A stretch of 48,921 nt of DNA from Actinomadura soli (GTDB taxonomy: Bacteria; Actinomycetota; Actinomycetes; Streptosporangiales; Streptosporangiaceae), in NCBI RefSeq assembly GCF_005889715.1, contig NZ_VCKW01000030.1:1-48921 (forward strand), read 5' to 3'. Position 1 is the first letter of the stretch. Every line of letters begins with the position of its first letter. Position numbers and translations under genes: made by a program. Below are positions 34,589-42,673 of this stretch, in pieces. Below the pieces are notes generated by a model that worked only from the letters and a program-made list of their open reading frames with translations, was not told the DNA's origin and ran no database searches.

Positions 34589-34858
34589 TCACAGAGGTAG
34601 ATGATCTCGCTTTTGATGGTCCGATTTCACCCCGGTGGCGCGCTTTTCGGCAAGAGTCCTGGCGTCGATCGTGTCCAACAGACGGGAGGCGTGAGAGAGG
34701 TGCCGCCGCGGTCCCTCTCCCGGTGTGTGTACACCCTCGGCGTTGAGGCTGTCGCAGATCTCGAGCAGCAACGCCCCTTGGAGGCGTAATGCGAAGACAT
34801 GTTCGAGGATCTCGTCCGGGCAACGCCGCGGCCTGCCGCGGCGCTGAAGCCCAGTCAT
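34589..34858 (-). CDS. Small recombinase-associated protein
   Basis: 89 residues. RRGRPRRCPDEILEHVFALR, then EICDSLNAEGVHTPGEGP and SHASRLLDT, closely follows the DNA-binding 'recombinase' segment of large serine recombinases (GRPR-PDE...LNAEGVPTP...S-V-R-LL). It is much shorter than a full recombinase and lacks the catalytic serine domain. Its ATG overlaps the stop of the small membrane gene upstream (ATGA), so it may be translated as a real small protein rather than being a fragment. Confidence 0.5.
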   Translation of the reverse strand: MTGLQRRGRPRRCPDEILEHVFALRLQGALLLEICDSLNAEGVHTPGEGPRRHLSHASRLLDTIDARTLAEKRATGVKSDHQKRDHLPL

Positions 34859-35082
34859 CTACGTCTCCAGCGGAACAGCTCTAGCGAGATCAGCAGACCC
34901 ATTGGCCCCGCGGATCTTGACGCTTGGACGGAGAGTAAAGCGCCCGCAGGCCAGCCACCCACCGCCAGCGCCGCGAACATTCCGATCACAGCGGCTGCCG
35001 CCACCAGCGGCCATCCGACAGGTTGTCCGGCTTCGGCTGCCAAGCGAAGAGTGCGGCGCGGACGTGAGGACCGGTCGGCCAT
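34855..35082 (-). CDS. Small membrane protein, hypothetical
   Basis: 75 residues from the ATG at 35082, which has a GAGG site 5 bases upstream; another ATG at 35130 lacks one. A basic start is followed by a hydrophobic stretch WPLVAAAAVIGMFAALAVGG (about 24-43) and more hydrophobic residues, fitting one or two membrane helices. Its stop overlaps the start of the recombinase-like small gene. I do not recognise a family. The coupling is the main evidence that it is real. Confidence 0.4.
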   Translation of the reverse strand: MADRSSRPRRTLRLAAEAGQPVGWPLVAAAAVIGMFAALAVGGWPAGALLSVQASRSAGPMGLLISLELFRWRRR

Positions 35083-35238
35083 AGCCGCCTCGATGGACAC
35101 GCAGTAGGTGGCCAGGCGAACACCCATCACGGTTAGCGGTGTTGCTCGTGGGCATCGCCGACGCCGAATCTACGAGTGATCATCAGTTGCCCGGCGGGCA
35201 CGTGGACGGCGGGGGTGCGCCCATGCTTGTTGTACCCC

Positions 35239-35625
35239 CTAGGGGGTACCACGCAAACCGGCGCGCGATTCTGTTCCATCACCACCGATCGCCGCAACCG
35301 CTGCATCTCGCTGGGTTCCCACGATCTCGGACGTGATCGTGACTTCGCACTCCACGAGACCGGTCTTCCGGGCATAGCGCATCCGCAGCCGGAACACGTC
35401 CAACAGCCGCCGCAGAACCGGTGCGGGGACGCGCCCTAGATCGATCGTCCCAACGGGCAGCAGATCCAGCAGTTCGGGGCACGGGCGCGGTGGCACCATA
35501 CTCCGCAGTTCCCGCAGCTTGGCCTGCGCGGCTTCCAGGTCACCAGCGATCTGAGCGGCGCGTTCATTGACGTTCTGGACAAACGCCGAGCTGGGCTCAT
35601 CCAGATGTTCGAGCGGGTCCAGCAC
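35239..35625 (-). pseudogene. Serine recombinase C-terminal fragment
   Basis: 128 residues. LLDLLPVGTIDLGRVPAPVL and RRLLDVFRLRMRYARKTGLV, then ECEVTITSEIV, resemble the C-terminal end of actinomycete recombinase-family proteins, preceded by a coiled-coil-like helix (ERAAQIAGDLEAAQAKLREL). The N-terminal catalytic and zinc-ribbon parts are absent. The fragment begins exactly where the IS30 remnant of the opposite strand begins (about 35625), so it was probably cut off by that element or by a later deletion. Confidence 0.55.
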
Positions 35626-35627
35626 TC

Positions 35628-36480
35628 ATGCAGTATCGGGCGGTGGCCGCGCAGTGGCATCGCGACCGGCGAGCGTGCAGGCCCAAAGACGCCCAAGCTG
35701 GTCGCCAACGACAGGCTTCGCGGTTACGTGCAGGAGCGCCTGGCCGGGGTGATCCGTACTTGCGACGGCGCGGTCGCGCAAGGACCACCCACCCGATGGA
35801 ACGGCCGGAATCGCCCGCGTCGGCAAGACCGCCGCTGGGCCAGCTCGTGGAGCCCGGAGCAGATCGCCCATCGCCTCCGTGTGGAGTTCCCCGATGACCA
35901 GGCGATGCGGATCTCCCATGAGGCGATCTATCAAGCGCTCTACATCAACGGCCGTGGCGCTCTGCAGCGCGAACTCGTCGCCTGCCTGCGCACCGGCAAG
36001 GCCCTTCGGGTGCCCCGCGCCCGCGCCCGGCGGCGCTGTGATGGCACGGTCACCGCGCAGGTGACGATCGGAAACCGTCCTCTGGAGGCCGAGAACCACA
36101 CAGTGGCAGGACACTGAGAAGGAGATTTGATCATTGGTCTGAACCGGTCGGCGATCGGGAATCTGGTCGAGTGGACGACGCGGTTCACGATGCTGCTGCA
36201 CCTGCCCCGCATGGACGGCTACGGCATCCACCCGCGCGTGCACAACGGCCCGGCCCTGGCCGGCCGGGGTGCTGAGGCCGTGCGAGAGGCCATCACCTCA
36301 GCGGTCACCACGCTGCCCGGGTCCCTGCGCCGGTCGGTGACCTGGGACCGCGGCAAGGAGATGGCTCAGCACACCGAGCTGACCAGTGACACCGGGCTGC
36401 AGGTGTATTTCGCCGACCCCCATAGCCCCTGGCAGCGCGGAACCAACGAGAACATCAACGGGCTGCTGCGCCAGTACTGT
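35628..36480 (+). mobile_element. IS30-family transposase remnant
   Basis: Sequence blocks typical of IS30 transposases are seen in order: QYRAVAAQWHRDRR, PKTPKLVANDRLRGYVQERL, WSPEQIAHRLRVEFPDD with ISHEAIYQALYINGRGAL, then DLIIGLNRSAIGNLVE, TTRFTMLLHLPRMDGYG, VTWDRGKEMAQH and PHSPWQRGTNENINGLLRQY (DDE core with the last Asp/Glu region). Four lesions make it inactive: loss of the N-terminal helix-turn-helix, an extra A at 35685-35687 shifting the frame, a TGG-to-TGA stop at 36115-36117 (inside GHWEGDL) and truncation at about 36480. No intact terminal inverted repeats were found by eye. Confidence 0.85.
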
Positions 36481-37701
36481 GGCGGAAACCAGTCGCTGAC
36501 CGTGGGTGTGACTCCCGCCTCCGCTACGCCTACCCCCCGCAGCGACTGGATCAAATCCACCACCACGGTCTCCTTGGACAACGAGAACCAGCAGGTCCGT
36601 CGCGGGCCAGATCCGAAGTCGCCGCAAGAGGTGAAGCAGGAAGCCAGACGCAAAGGCGCCACCTACACGGCCGATGCCGATGACGTACAGGACAAGATTA
36701 AGTCCAACGACTACGACTACATTACCCCGTCCGAATGCGCCGCCAATGACGAGGCCGACGACATCGGAGGTTGGACCAAGAACCACTTCTCCTGGTGCAG
36801 GCGGGACTACGCGACCGAGTCGACGGCCAAAGCTTGCGACCCACAGCGGCCTGATGTCTGCGTGATCCACGGCAAGCTGGCAGCCAATTATAGTCTGTCC
36901 ATGTGGTGCGCCACCAACGAGCCCCTCAGCAACTGCAAACCCAATGGGGGCACCACCAAGGTGGTCTCGCGATGGGAGGCGGATCCGAGCGCCTATGTCG
37001 AGTTCACCTCACCGGCCGAAACACCCGGGCAGCAGCACGGCGACCAGTTCGTCCGTGGTGACGTGGTCGTCCATTCTATCGGTGAGGTCCCCGGATACCC
37101 GGGAGCCAAGCTAGAGGAACACGTCGGAACGAGCATCCGATTCGACTCGTCCTGGTACAACCAAAAGGCCAAACGAGGTTCGATCTTCACCGTGGTCGAT
37201 CCGTTCCTGCGGTTCAGCCGGGCGAACAACACCGGCTACAAGGCGGTCGCCGAGCATCTGTGGCAGGCTCTGGACAAGCCCAAAGAGACCAAACCCCCGT
37301 TCTCTGACAAGCAGCTGCCCGGCAAGAAGATCGGCAATCCGCTGACGCGACTAGTCCCCAACTACTACGAAGACAACAGAAACAAAAAGCGGGTAGACAG
37401 CAACCGGTACTACGCCAAGGCCTGGGGCTGTAACCCCTACTTCCCACGCTGGAACGAGGCCATCGAATACCCGCCGGAATACCCGGAGGGCAGGCCGGTG
37501 CAAGAGTGCGATGAGTACCCCTTCGCCTCAACCTACCAGGGTGCTGCTCGCTGGAAGACCGATGGAGACCAGTACAAACTGATGTTCTCTGCCGAGCCGG
37601 TCTACTGGCGGGAAAACCAGAAAGCCGGCGAGCTACTTGGCGCCTGGTACGACTGGGACCGAATCTCCGAGGAACAGGAGTTCTTCATCAAGGTTGAGTA
37701 G
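36481..37701 (+). pseudogene. NucA/NucB-domain nuclease gene, 5' end replaced
   Basis: The frame continues without a break from the IS30 remnant; the longest open frame starts at a TTG at 36127. The sequence after 36480 is unrelated to IS30. It ends with VQECDEYPFASTYQGA and ARWKTDGDQYKLMFSAEP, a NucA/NucB deoxyribonuclease-type motif (C-D-E-Y-P-F-A-S/T). Upstream are paired cysteines (SWCRR, ACDPQRPDVCVIH, MWCATNEPLSNCK) typical of a secreted protein. The signal peptide and true N-terminus are missing and replaced by transposase sequence. Homologues are exported actinomycete proteins; this one could not be secreted as it stands. It is probably dead, although the C-terminal domain is intact. 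Confidence 0.7.
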
Positions 37702-37732
37702 CGGTGCCCGCCGTAGCTCAGCATGATGGTCA

Positions 37733-37767
37733 CAGGGGTGTGAGTGCGCAACGCCTTCACACCCCTG
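37733..37767 (+). terminator. Hairpin after the NucA/NucB remnant
   Basis: CAGGGGTGTGA (37733-37743) pairs with TCACACCCCTG (37757-37767) around a 13-base loop. It lies 32 bases past the stop of the nuclease remnant and about 48 bases before the next gene, which suggests a terminator or attenuator. Confidence 0.65.
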
Positions 37768-37814
37768 CTGGCCGCTCCCCTGAGGGAGATGGCCAATCCT
37801 GAAGGAGGAAGGCG

Positions 37815-38450
37815 ATGGAACACAGGTTACTGGCCGATGCCAGCGTGATCGCCACGACCGGTCACGGCATGTTCGGCTTCTACGACGAGGCTTACGATCA
37901 CCCGGAACCGACACGTTCTGAAGGCTGGTTCGCCGCGACTTCCGCGGCGGTGCACATCTACCCCAGGTGCCAGCTTCCCTCACCGGGCATCCGGTTCGAA
38001 CTATGGACCGACGCCCCGCCCGGTGATGTCACCGACGAAGGAAACGAGCCAGAGGTACAGACCCGGCTGGAGTTCCAGGTGAAAGCTGGCTCGATCGGGT
38101 TAATGGCGACCACCGCCGGGGTGCAACCAGGCGTGTTCGAGCTGCCTGCCGGCCGGTATCACTTGCACCTGCTCGGCTACCGACGCGCCGCCATGGCCGC
38201 TAAGGAAAGGGACCTTTATGCTCGTCACGTCGCGCCCGGCGACGACGAATGGGAGCAGGCCGAAGGCACCGAGCTATATGTCGCCAGGTTCTGGCGCCTC
38301 CCAACTCCCCCGCTCACCGACCAACCCGGCGATCAGGCGTCCGAACGCATCGAGACCATCCGGTCATGGGCCAAAGACACCGGTCTCCAGGTCAATGACC
38401 ACGGGCCGATCCCCGACGCCATCATCGCCATGTACAACGCTACTCACTAG
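37815..38450 (+). CDS. Hypothetical protein with an Lsr2-like C-terminal tail
   Basis: 211 residues with a strong GGAGG ribosome site 8 bases upstream. The first 165 residues are strand-rich, resemble no family I can name, and contain the motif ELPAGRYHLHLLGYRRAAMA. The last 30 residues, IRSWAKDTGLQVNDHGPIPD and AIIAMYNATH, follow the Lsr2 DNA-binding helix pair (RxWAxxxGxxVxxRGRIPxxVxxAYxxAH). The R-G-R minor-groove hook is changed to H-G-P, which should weaken AT-hook-like binding. It could be an Lsr2-tailed xenogeneic silencer-like or immunity protein. It follows the NucA/NucB nuclease remnant, so it may be its former partner. Confidence 0.6.
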   Translation: MEHRLLADASVIATTGHGMFGFYDEAYDHPEPTRSEGWFAATSAAVHIYPRCQLPSPGIRFELWTDAPPGDVTDEGNEPEVQTRLEFQVKAGSIGLMATTAGVQPGVFELPAGRYHLHLLGYRRAAMAAKERDLYARHVAPGDDEWEQAEGTELYVARFWRLPTPPLTDQPGDQASERIETIRSWAKDTGLQVNDHGPIPDAIIAMYNATH

Positions 38451-38626
38451 TGCCACCCCGCGGCCTCGCCCTGCGCCGAGTGCCGCAGTTTCGAGGAGAC
38501 GATCGCCGTCTGACACCCAAGCCACCCACATCGTCCGGCTCGATTACCGGCACGATGAACGCCTGACGCTGAGCAACCTCCTCGGGATGGGGGCACTGCG
38601 TCTTCCCAGGAGTCTGGCTCGGTCGT

Positions 38627-39056
38627 GGCGCGTCCGCGGGCGAAGGCTGCGATCACCTCGACAATGGTCGGGTGGTCACGTGCGGAGTCGGCCATGATCC
38701 GTTCGAGGGCGTTAGATCGCTCCCATTCGCACCTCCAGGCTGGCCGATCCCAGCTGTTCGACAGCACGGATGTAGCGGTCGGTCATTTGTGCCTCGCGCT
38801 GCAAATAGAACCCACGAGCGGTAAAGATCAGCGCGGCGGCGGCGAGGACGCCGGCACCGAGTTGCAGCAAACGCGAGCGGGCCGCGTCCACCGCGGCCAC
38901 CTGCTTATCGGGCGGGAGTCGCTCAAGGGATACGCCGGTCAACAGGCGCGCACCTGGCCACAACATCAGCAAGAACAGCACGACGACGGCGACACCCGCG
39001 CCCCAAAGGGCGATAGGGCGACGTCGCCGACGCGGAAGAGCGGGTCTCATCTGCAC
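38627..39056 (-). pseudogene. Pentapeptide-repeat protein N-terminus, frameshifted
   Basis: The frame at 39056-38712 encodes two membrane helices (IALWGAGVAVVVLFLLMLWP and LLQLGAGVLAAAALIFTARG), followed by YLQREAQMTDRYIRAVEQLG and LEVRMGAI. This is the start of the actinomycete membrane-anchored pentapeptide-repeat family, which continues YALERIARDS. An extra base near plus-strand 38712-38713 shifts the frame; the other frame gives ALERIMADSARDHPTIVEVI and AAFARGRA, then homology ends. The repeat region itself is lost. The gene is dead. Confidence 0.65.
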
Positions 39057-39074
39057 TACTCAATCAGCACAGAG

Positions 39075-39365
39075 TCAGCGGGCGTTGTGTTCCGCCCGTG
39101 CGCGGATCTGGGCCGGGCGGTAGGAGTCTGTGCCGGTTTCGATGATCGCGCCGTTGTAGGTGAGGCGGTCGACGATGGCGGCGCAGAGGTGCGACTTGTT
39201 CGTCCCTGAGTCACCGATGAGGCAGGGCGGCTGGCCTTTGTGGACCCATTCGCAGGTGGCCAGGGAGTGGATGACGGCTGGGGCGATGTTGGGGTTGGCC
39301 TCGAAGTCGAAGGCTCGCCACGACTTTGTCGAGGGGAAGGCCGCGGCTTTGATCCGGCGTTCTGA
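39075..39365 (-). mobile_element. IstB (IS21) remnant with internal deletion
   Basis: SERRIKAAAFPSTKSWRAFD, then ANPNIAPAVIHSLATCEWVH and CLIGDSGTNKSHL are the N-terminal and Walker A parts of IstB-type transposition helpers. The Walker A is altered from GxGKS to GTNKS. It then jumps to CAAIVDRLTYNGAIIETGTD, the normal C-terminal end, so about half of the AAA domain including Walker B is deleted. No IstA gene is seen. The open frame upstream (to 39563) has no IstB similarity that I can recognise. Confidence 0.7.
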
Positions 39366-39559
39366 GCGACATGATCCTCGTCCAGCGTGTCTCCACCGCG
39401 GAGATGTGCACCATGCCGGCCGGCATTCGGCTTCCTCGGCCACCATGACGGTCCGGTAGCAGGAACCCCACTCGACAGCGGCCCATGCCCTGGCCTGCTC
39501 GAACACGGGCGTACGGTGAACCGGGCCGGGACGGACTCGGACGTCCCCCCGCGCGCACG

Positions 39560-40882
39560 TCATGGGGTGGGGGTGTCTGAGGGCTGTTGGGTCGGCGCTT
39601 GGTGTGGATCGCGCTCATGGGGGGTTGTCGCCGGCCGCGGCTTTCCCACGAGGCGGGGCTTGCCGGCGGTGAAGGACAAGGCCGTCTGGACGACGCATAT
39701 CGCCATAAGGACCGAAACCGGCGTGGTCCAGGAACCGGTGACGTCCCGGAGCACGCCGATCGTGAACGGGCCGAGTGCGGCGAGGAGGTAGCCGGCGCTC
39801 TGCGCCATCGCCGACAGGGTGGCGGTGTCCGTCGCGGTGCGGGTTCGCATACTGAACAGCGCAAGGGTCAGGGGGAACACGCCGCCGCCGATGCCGATGA
39901 GTATCGCCCAGAGCCAGGGGACCGATTCCGGGCGGAGCAGGAGGCCGGCCAGGCCGACGATCTGGATGGCGGTCATCCCCGCGCCGAGGGCTCCCTGCCG
40001 CCGTAGCCGTGCCGCCAGGACCGGGACGACGAAGTACACCGGGACGCCGACGAGGAGCGCGACGGCCAGGAGGGTGCCGGCCTCGCCCGGCGCGAAGCCG
40101 GCGTCGATGTAGATGGTCGGCAGCCAGGCCATGACGACGAAGGCGAGGACGGACTGCGTCGCGAAGAGAAGGGTGACCGCCCAGGCGACCGGGCTGCGCA
40201 TCATGGCCGTCATCGGCGCGCGGGATTCGGCCGGGGCGCGGCTCCGGCGCATCTGGGGCAGCCAGATCGCCAACGCGGCGGCGGCGAGGACGGACCAGGC
40301 GGCGAGGCCGCCTCGCCAGCCGCCGGCGGCGTCGCCGATCGGCACGGTCGCGGCGGCGCCGATCGCGGCCCCGGCGGACATGGCGGCGCTGTAGGCGCCG
40401 GTGACCTCACCGACGCGGGCCGGGAACTCGATCTTGACGATCACCGGGATCAGCACGTTGCCCACGGCGATGCCGGCGCAGGCGACGAAGGTGCCGGCGA
40501 GGAGGGTGGCCTCGCCGGCGCCGGCCCGGATCAGCTGCCCGGCCAGCAGCAGTCCGAGCGCGAGGCCGAGCCCGGTCTTCGCGCCCACCCGCCGGATGAG
40601 CCACGGCGTCGCCAGGGCGATGCCGCCGAAGCACACGACCGGCAGGGTCGCCGCGGTCGACGTGGCGAACGTGGACATCGCGAGATCGGCGCGGGCCTGG
40701 TCGAGCACGGCGCCGAGGCTCGTCACCGCGACACGGAGGTTCACGGCGACGAGGACGACGGCGACCAGCACCACCAGCGGTCGCCTGAGGGCGCCGCGAG
40801 CGTGTGCCGACCCGGTGGCCTGGCCGGCCATACCGGACGGGTCGGGCGGTCGCCCGTTCGTCTCCGGGTGGTTCGCGGTCAC
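39560..40882 (-). CDS. MFS transporter, CynX/NimT-like
   Basis: 440 residues from a GTG. About 12 hydrophobic helices are visible, beginning PLVVLVAVVLVAVNLRVAVT. The first helix pair has the typical CynX-family NLRxAVTSLGAVL pattern, then STAATLPVVCFGGIALATPW and GAKTGLGLALGLLLAGQLIR. Family members move cyanate, 2-nitroimidazole or other small compounds. Here the neighbour on the same strand is a uridine phosphorylase, so a nucleobase or nucleoside-related substrate is possible. The C-terminal 40 residues are polar and presumably cytoplasmic. Specificity cannot be read from sequence. Confidence 0.85.
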   Translation of the reverse strand: MTANHPETNGRPPDPSGMAGQATGSAHARGALRRPLVVLVAVVLVAVNLRVAVTSLGAVLDQARADLAMSTFATSTAATLPVVCFGGIALATPWLIRRVGAKTGLGLALGLLLAGQLIRAGAGEATLLAGTFVACAGIAVGNVLIPVIVKIEFPARVGEVTGAYSAAMSAGAAIGAAATVPIGDAAGGWRGGLAAWSVLAAAALAIWLPQMRRSRAPAESRAPMTAMMRSPVAWAVTLLFATQSVLAFVVMAWLPTIYIDAGFAPGEAGTLLAVALLVGVPVYFVVPVLAARLRRQGALGAGMTAIQIVGLAGLLLRPESVPWLWAILIGIGGGVFPLTLALFSMRTRTATDTATLSAMAQSAGYLLAALGPFTIGVLRDVTGSWTTPVSVLMAICVVQTALSFTAGKPRLVGKPRPATTPHERDPHQAPTQQPSDTPTP

Positions 40883-40979
40883 GTCGCGTCCCGTTCGGCG
40901 AGGTTGCTCGGCGCCGCGCGGGACGCGGTGTGCGCCTGTGCGCCCGGGCTGCCTCCGGCGGAGCCGTCGTCCGGGTTCA

Positions 40980-41747
40980 TCACGCCCCGAGGGCCGGCTG
41001 CGCGGCCACGCCGGAGATGAGCGTGCGCACCGCGTCGACGGCGGTGGCGAACAGCGGGTCGGTGGAGGGGGCGGTGCCGGTGTCGATGGCGTCCTGGCTC
41101 CACATCATCACGACGCCGCCGGTGCGCACCTTGAGCACGGTGCCGACGATGAACACGGCGGCGGTCTCCATCTCCGAGCAGACGGCCCCGCCGCGGCGCC
41201 AGGACTCGAAACGCTCGGTCAGCGCGGCCGCCAGGGGCATCCGCTCCGGTTCCGTCTCGCCGTAGTAGGAGTCCTTGGTGTGCGCGGGTCCGCACCTGTA
41301 CGGGACGCCCGCGCGGTCCGCGGCCCGGCGCAGCGCGAGCAGCACGTCGAGGTCCGCGACCGCCGGGAACTCGACCGGCAGGTACTGCCTGGTGGTGCCC
41401 TCGTCGCGGATCGCCGCGGTGAGGACGGCCAGCTCGCCGTTGCGGACGTCGGGACGCATCGAACCCGACACGCCGACCCGGATCATCGTGTCGACTCCGA
41501 GCGCGGCCAGCTCTTCCACGGCCAGGGCGGTGGACGGTCCGCCGACGCCGGTGGAGGTCACGATGACCGTTTCGCCGTCCGCCGTGCCGCGCCAGGTCTC
41601 GAACTCGCGGTTGCGGACGACGAACTCCGGGTCGTCGAGGAGCGCGGCGATAGGGGCGACCTGGTCGGGGTTGCTCGGCAGGAGGGCGTACCGTCCCACG
41701 TCCCGGGCGCGTAGGTGCAGGTGGTGGGCCAGCTTGTCGCTGTTCAT
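40980..41747 (-). CDS. udp: Nucleoside phosphorylase, uridine phosphorylase-like
   Basis: About 255 residues from the ATG at 41747, which has a GGAGG site 7 bases upstream; the frame is open 16 codons further but without a ribosome site. Motifs match the uridine phosphorylase branch of the PNP_UDP_1 family: RYALLPSNPDQVAPIA, VTSTGVGGPSTALAVEELAA, VGVSGSMRP (phosphate loop) and CSEMETAAVFIVGTVLKV (nucleoside-binding E-M-E). It phosphorolyses uridine (or a related nucleoside) to base and ribose-1-phosphate. It is followed by the MFS gene, and its start faces the divergent regulator gene, an arrangement typical of a regulated salvage unit. Confidence 0.88.
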   Translation of the reverse strand: MNSDKLAHHLHLRARDVGRYALLPSNPDQVAPIAALLDDPEFVVRNREFETWRGTADGETVIVTSTGVGGPSTALAVEELAALGVDTMIRVGVSGSMRPDVRNGELAVLTAAIRDEGTTRQYLPVEFPAVADLDVLLALRRAADRAGVPYRCGPAHTKDSYYGETEPERMPLAAALTERFESWRRGGAVCSEMETAAVFIVGTVLKVRTGGVVMMWSQDAIDTGTAPSTDPLFATAVDAVRTLISGVAAQPALGA

Positions 41748-41803
41748 CCGAATTCCTCCGTACGTCAATTGCGGCCATACAGTGTCACAACCCAACTACG
41801 TTC

Positions 41804-41839
41804 GTCACTATTGACATACACGGACAAGGCACCTACGGT
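41804..41839 (+). promoter_or_regulatory. Divergent promoter and operator candidate
   Basis: TTGACA at 41811-41816 and TACGGT at 41834-41839, separated by 17 bases, form a plausible promoter for the regulator gene that starts at 41871. GTCA-CTAT-TGAC (41804-41815) is a short palindrome overlapping the -35 box and could be bound by that regulator. It lies between divergent genes. Confidence 0.45.
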
Positions 41840-41870
41840 TCCGGCACGGCCTGACGACGAGGAGGCGACC

Positions 41871-42617
41871 GTGCGGCATACGCCGGTGATGGAGTCCGAG
41901 CTTCTGGCGTTCATGAACGCGCAGGAGGGCCCCGTGGGAGCGCGGGCGGCAACCCGGCACCTGCGTGGACGCGGCTTCGACGTCAGCGAGTCGACCGTCA
42001 GCCGGCTGCTCAACGACCTCGACGAGCGGGCCCTCACCCTGTCCCTGGGAAAGAAGGGGCGGATCCTCACCGAGGAGGGGAGCCGCGTCGCGGCCAACCA
42101 GCGGCTGGACAGCCGCCGGGAGTCGTCCTTCGCCGACGCCCTCGCCCTGCGCGACGTCCACGACCTGATCGACCACCTGATCGGGCGGCGGGGGATCGAG
42201 CGCGAGGCCGCGCGGGCCGCCGCGCTCAGGGCGCGTCCGGAGGAGCTCACCCGCCTCCGGGAGATGGTCGAGACGGACGGCGAGGCGCGCTGGCGGGAAC
42301 GGCTCGCCTTTCACAAGACGATCGGCCAGGCCTCGCACAACAAGCAGATCCAGGCGATCTGCACGACCCTGTTCGACGAGCGCCTCGACCTGCTCGAACG
42401 ACTGCTCATCATGATCGGAATCAAGCAGGATGCACTGCTTCGGTGGGACCAGGAGCACCGCTACATCGTCGCGAGCATCTCGGACCGGGATGCGGACGGC
42501 GCCGAGCGGCTCATGGTCGTGCATCTCGACGGAATGATCCGTGAGACGGAGCACTTCGCCAACAGCGGAAACGCTCACGTCATCCACACGCTGCTCGCGG
42601 AAAACGACCTCGCGTAG
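41871..42617 (+). CDS. FCD-type transcriptional regulator with NrpR-like wHTH
   Basis: About 248 residues from a GTG with a GAGGAGG site 5 bases upstream (an ATG six codons later is also possible). Residues about 5-70 form a winged helix with the pattern [34 protein letters not shown]-like turn and a C-terminal TEEGSRVA, as in the NrpR/RNase-R wHTH. The C-terminal 160 residues look like an FCD ligand-binding domain ([33 protein letters not shown]). It is most likely the regulator of the transport-salvage operon it precedes and of the divergent phosphorylase-MFS pair. The effector is unknown. Confidence 0.8.
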   Translation: MRHTPVMESELLAFMNAQEGPVGARAATRHLRGRGFDVSESTVSRLLNDLDERALTLSLGKKGRILTEEGSRVAANQRLDSRRESSFADALALRDVHDLIDHLIGRRGIEREAARAAALRARPEELTRLREMVETDGEARWRERLAFHKTIGQASHNKQIQAICTTLFDERLDLLERLLIMIGIKQDALLRWDQEHRYIVASISDRDADGAERLMVVHLDGMIRETEHFANSGNAHVIHTLLAENDLA

Positions 42618-42673
42618 AGCGCTATCCCCCCATCACCACAGCGATCACGACGACGACTCTTTCGGGAGCACGA

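Noticed and set aside
34570-34590. GGTTCGAAT, resembling a tRNA T-loop, near the right edge of the defence island
   Set aside because: The flanking bases do not form a T-stem, and no acceptor stem or anticodon arm could be built, so neither a tRNA nor an att site in a tRNA is supported.
38451-38512. Short in-frame stretch with C-x2-C after the Lsr2-tailed gene
   Set aside because: It follows the stop codon directly (CHPAASPCAECRSFEETIAV) and has no start or ribosome site. It may be a gene fragment but cannot be assigned.
39366-39563. Open frame upstream of the IstB remnant
   Set aside because: It stays open in frame, but no similarity to the IstB N-terminus or IstA could be recognised. It is treated as non-coding.
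40879-41778. 299-codon minus-strand frame overlapping the uridine phosphorylase gene
   Set aside because: Arg/Pro-rich translation without motifs, in another frame of the same strand as the phosphorylase, which has full family motifs and a ribosome site.
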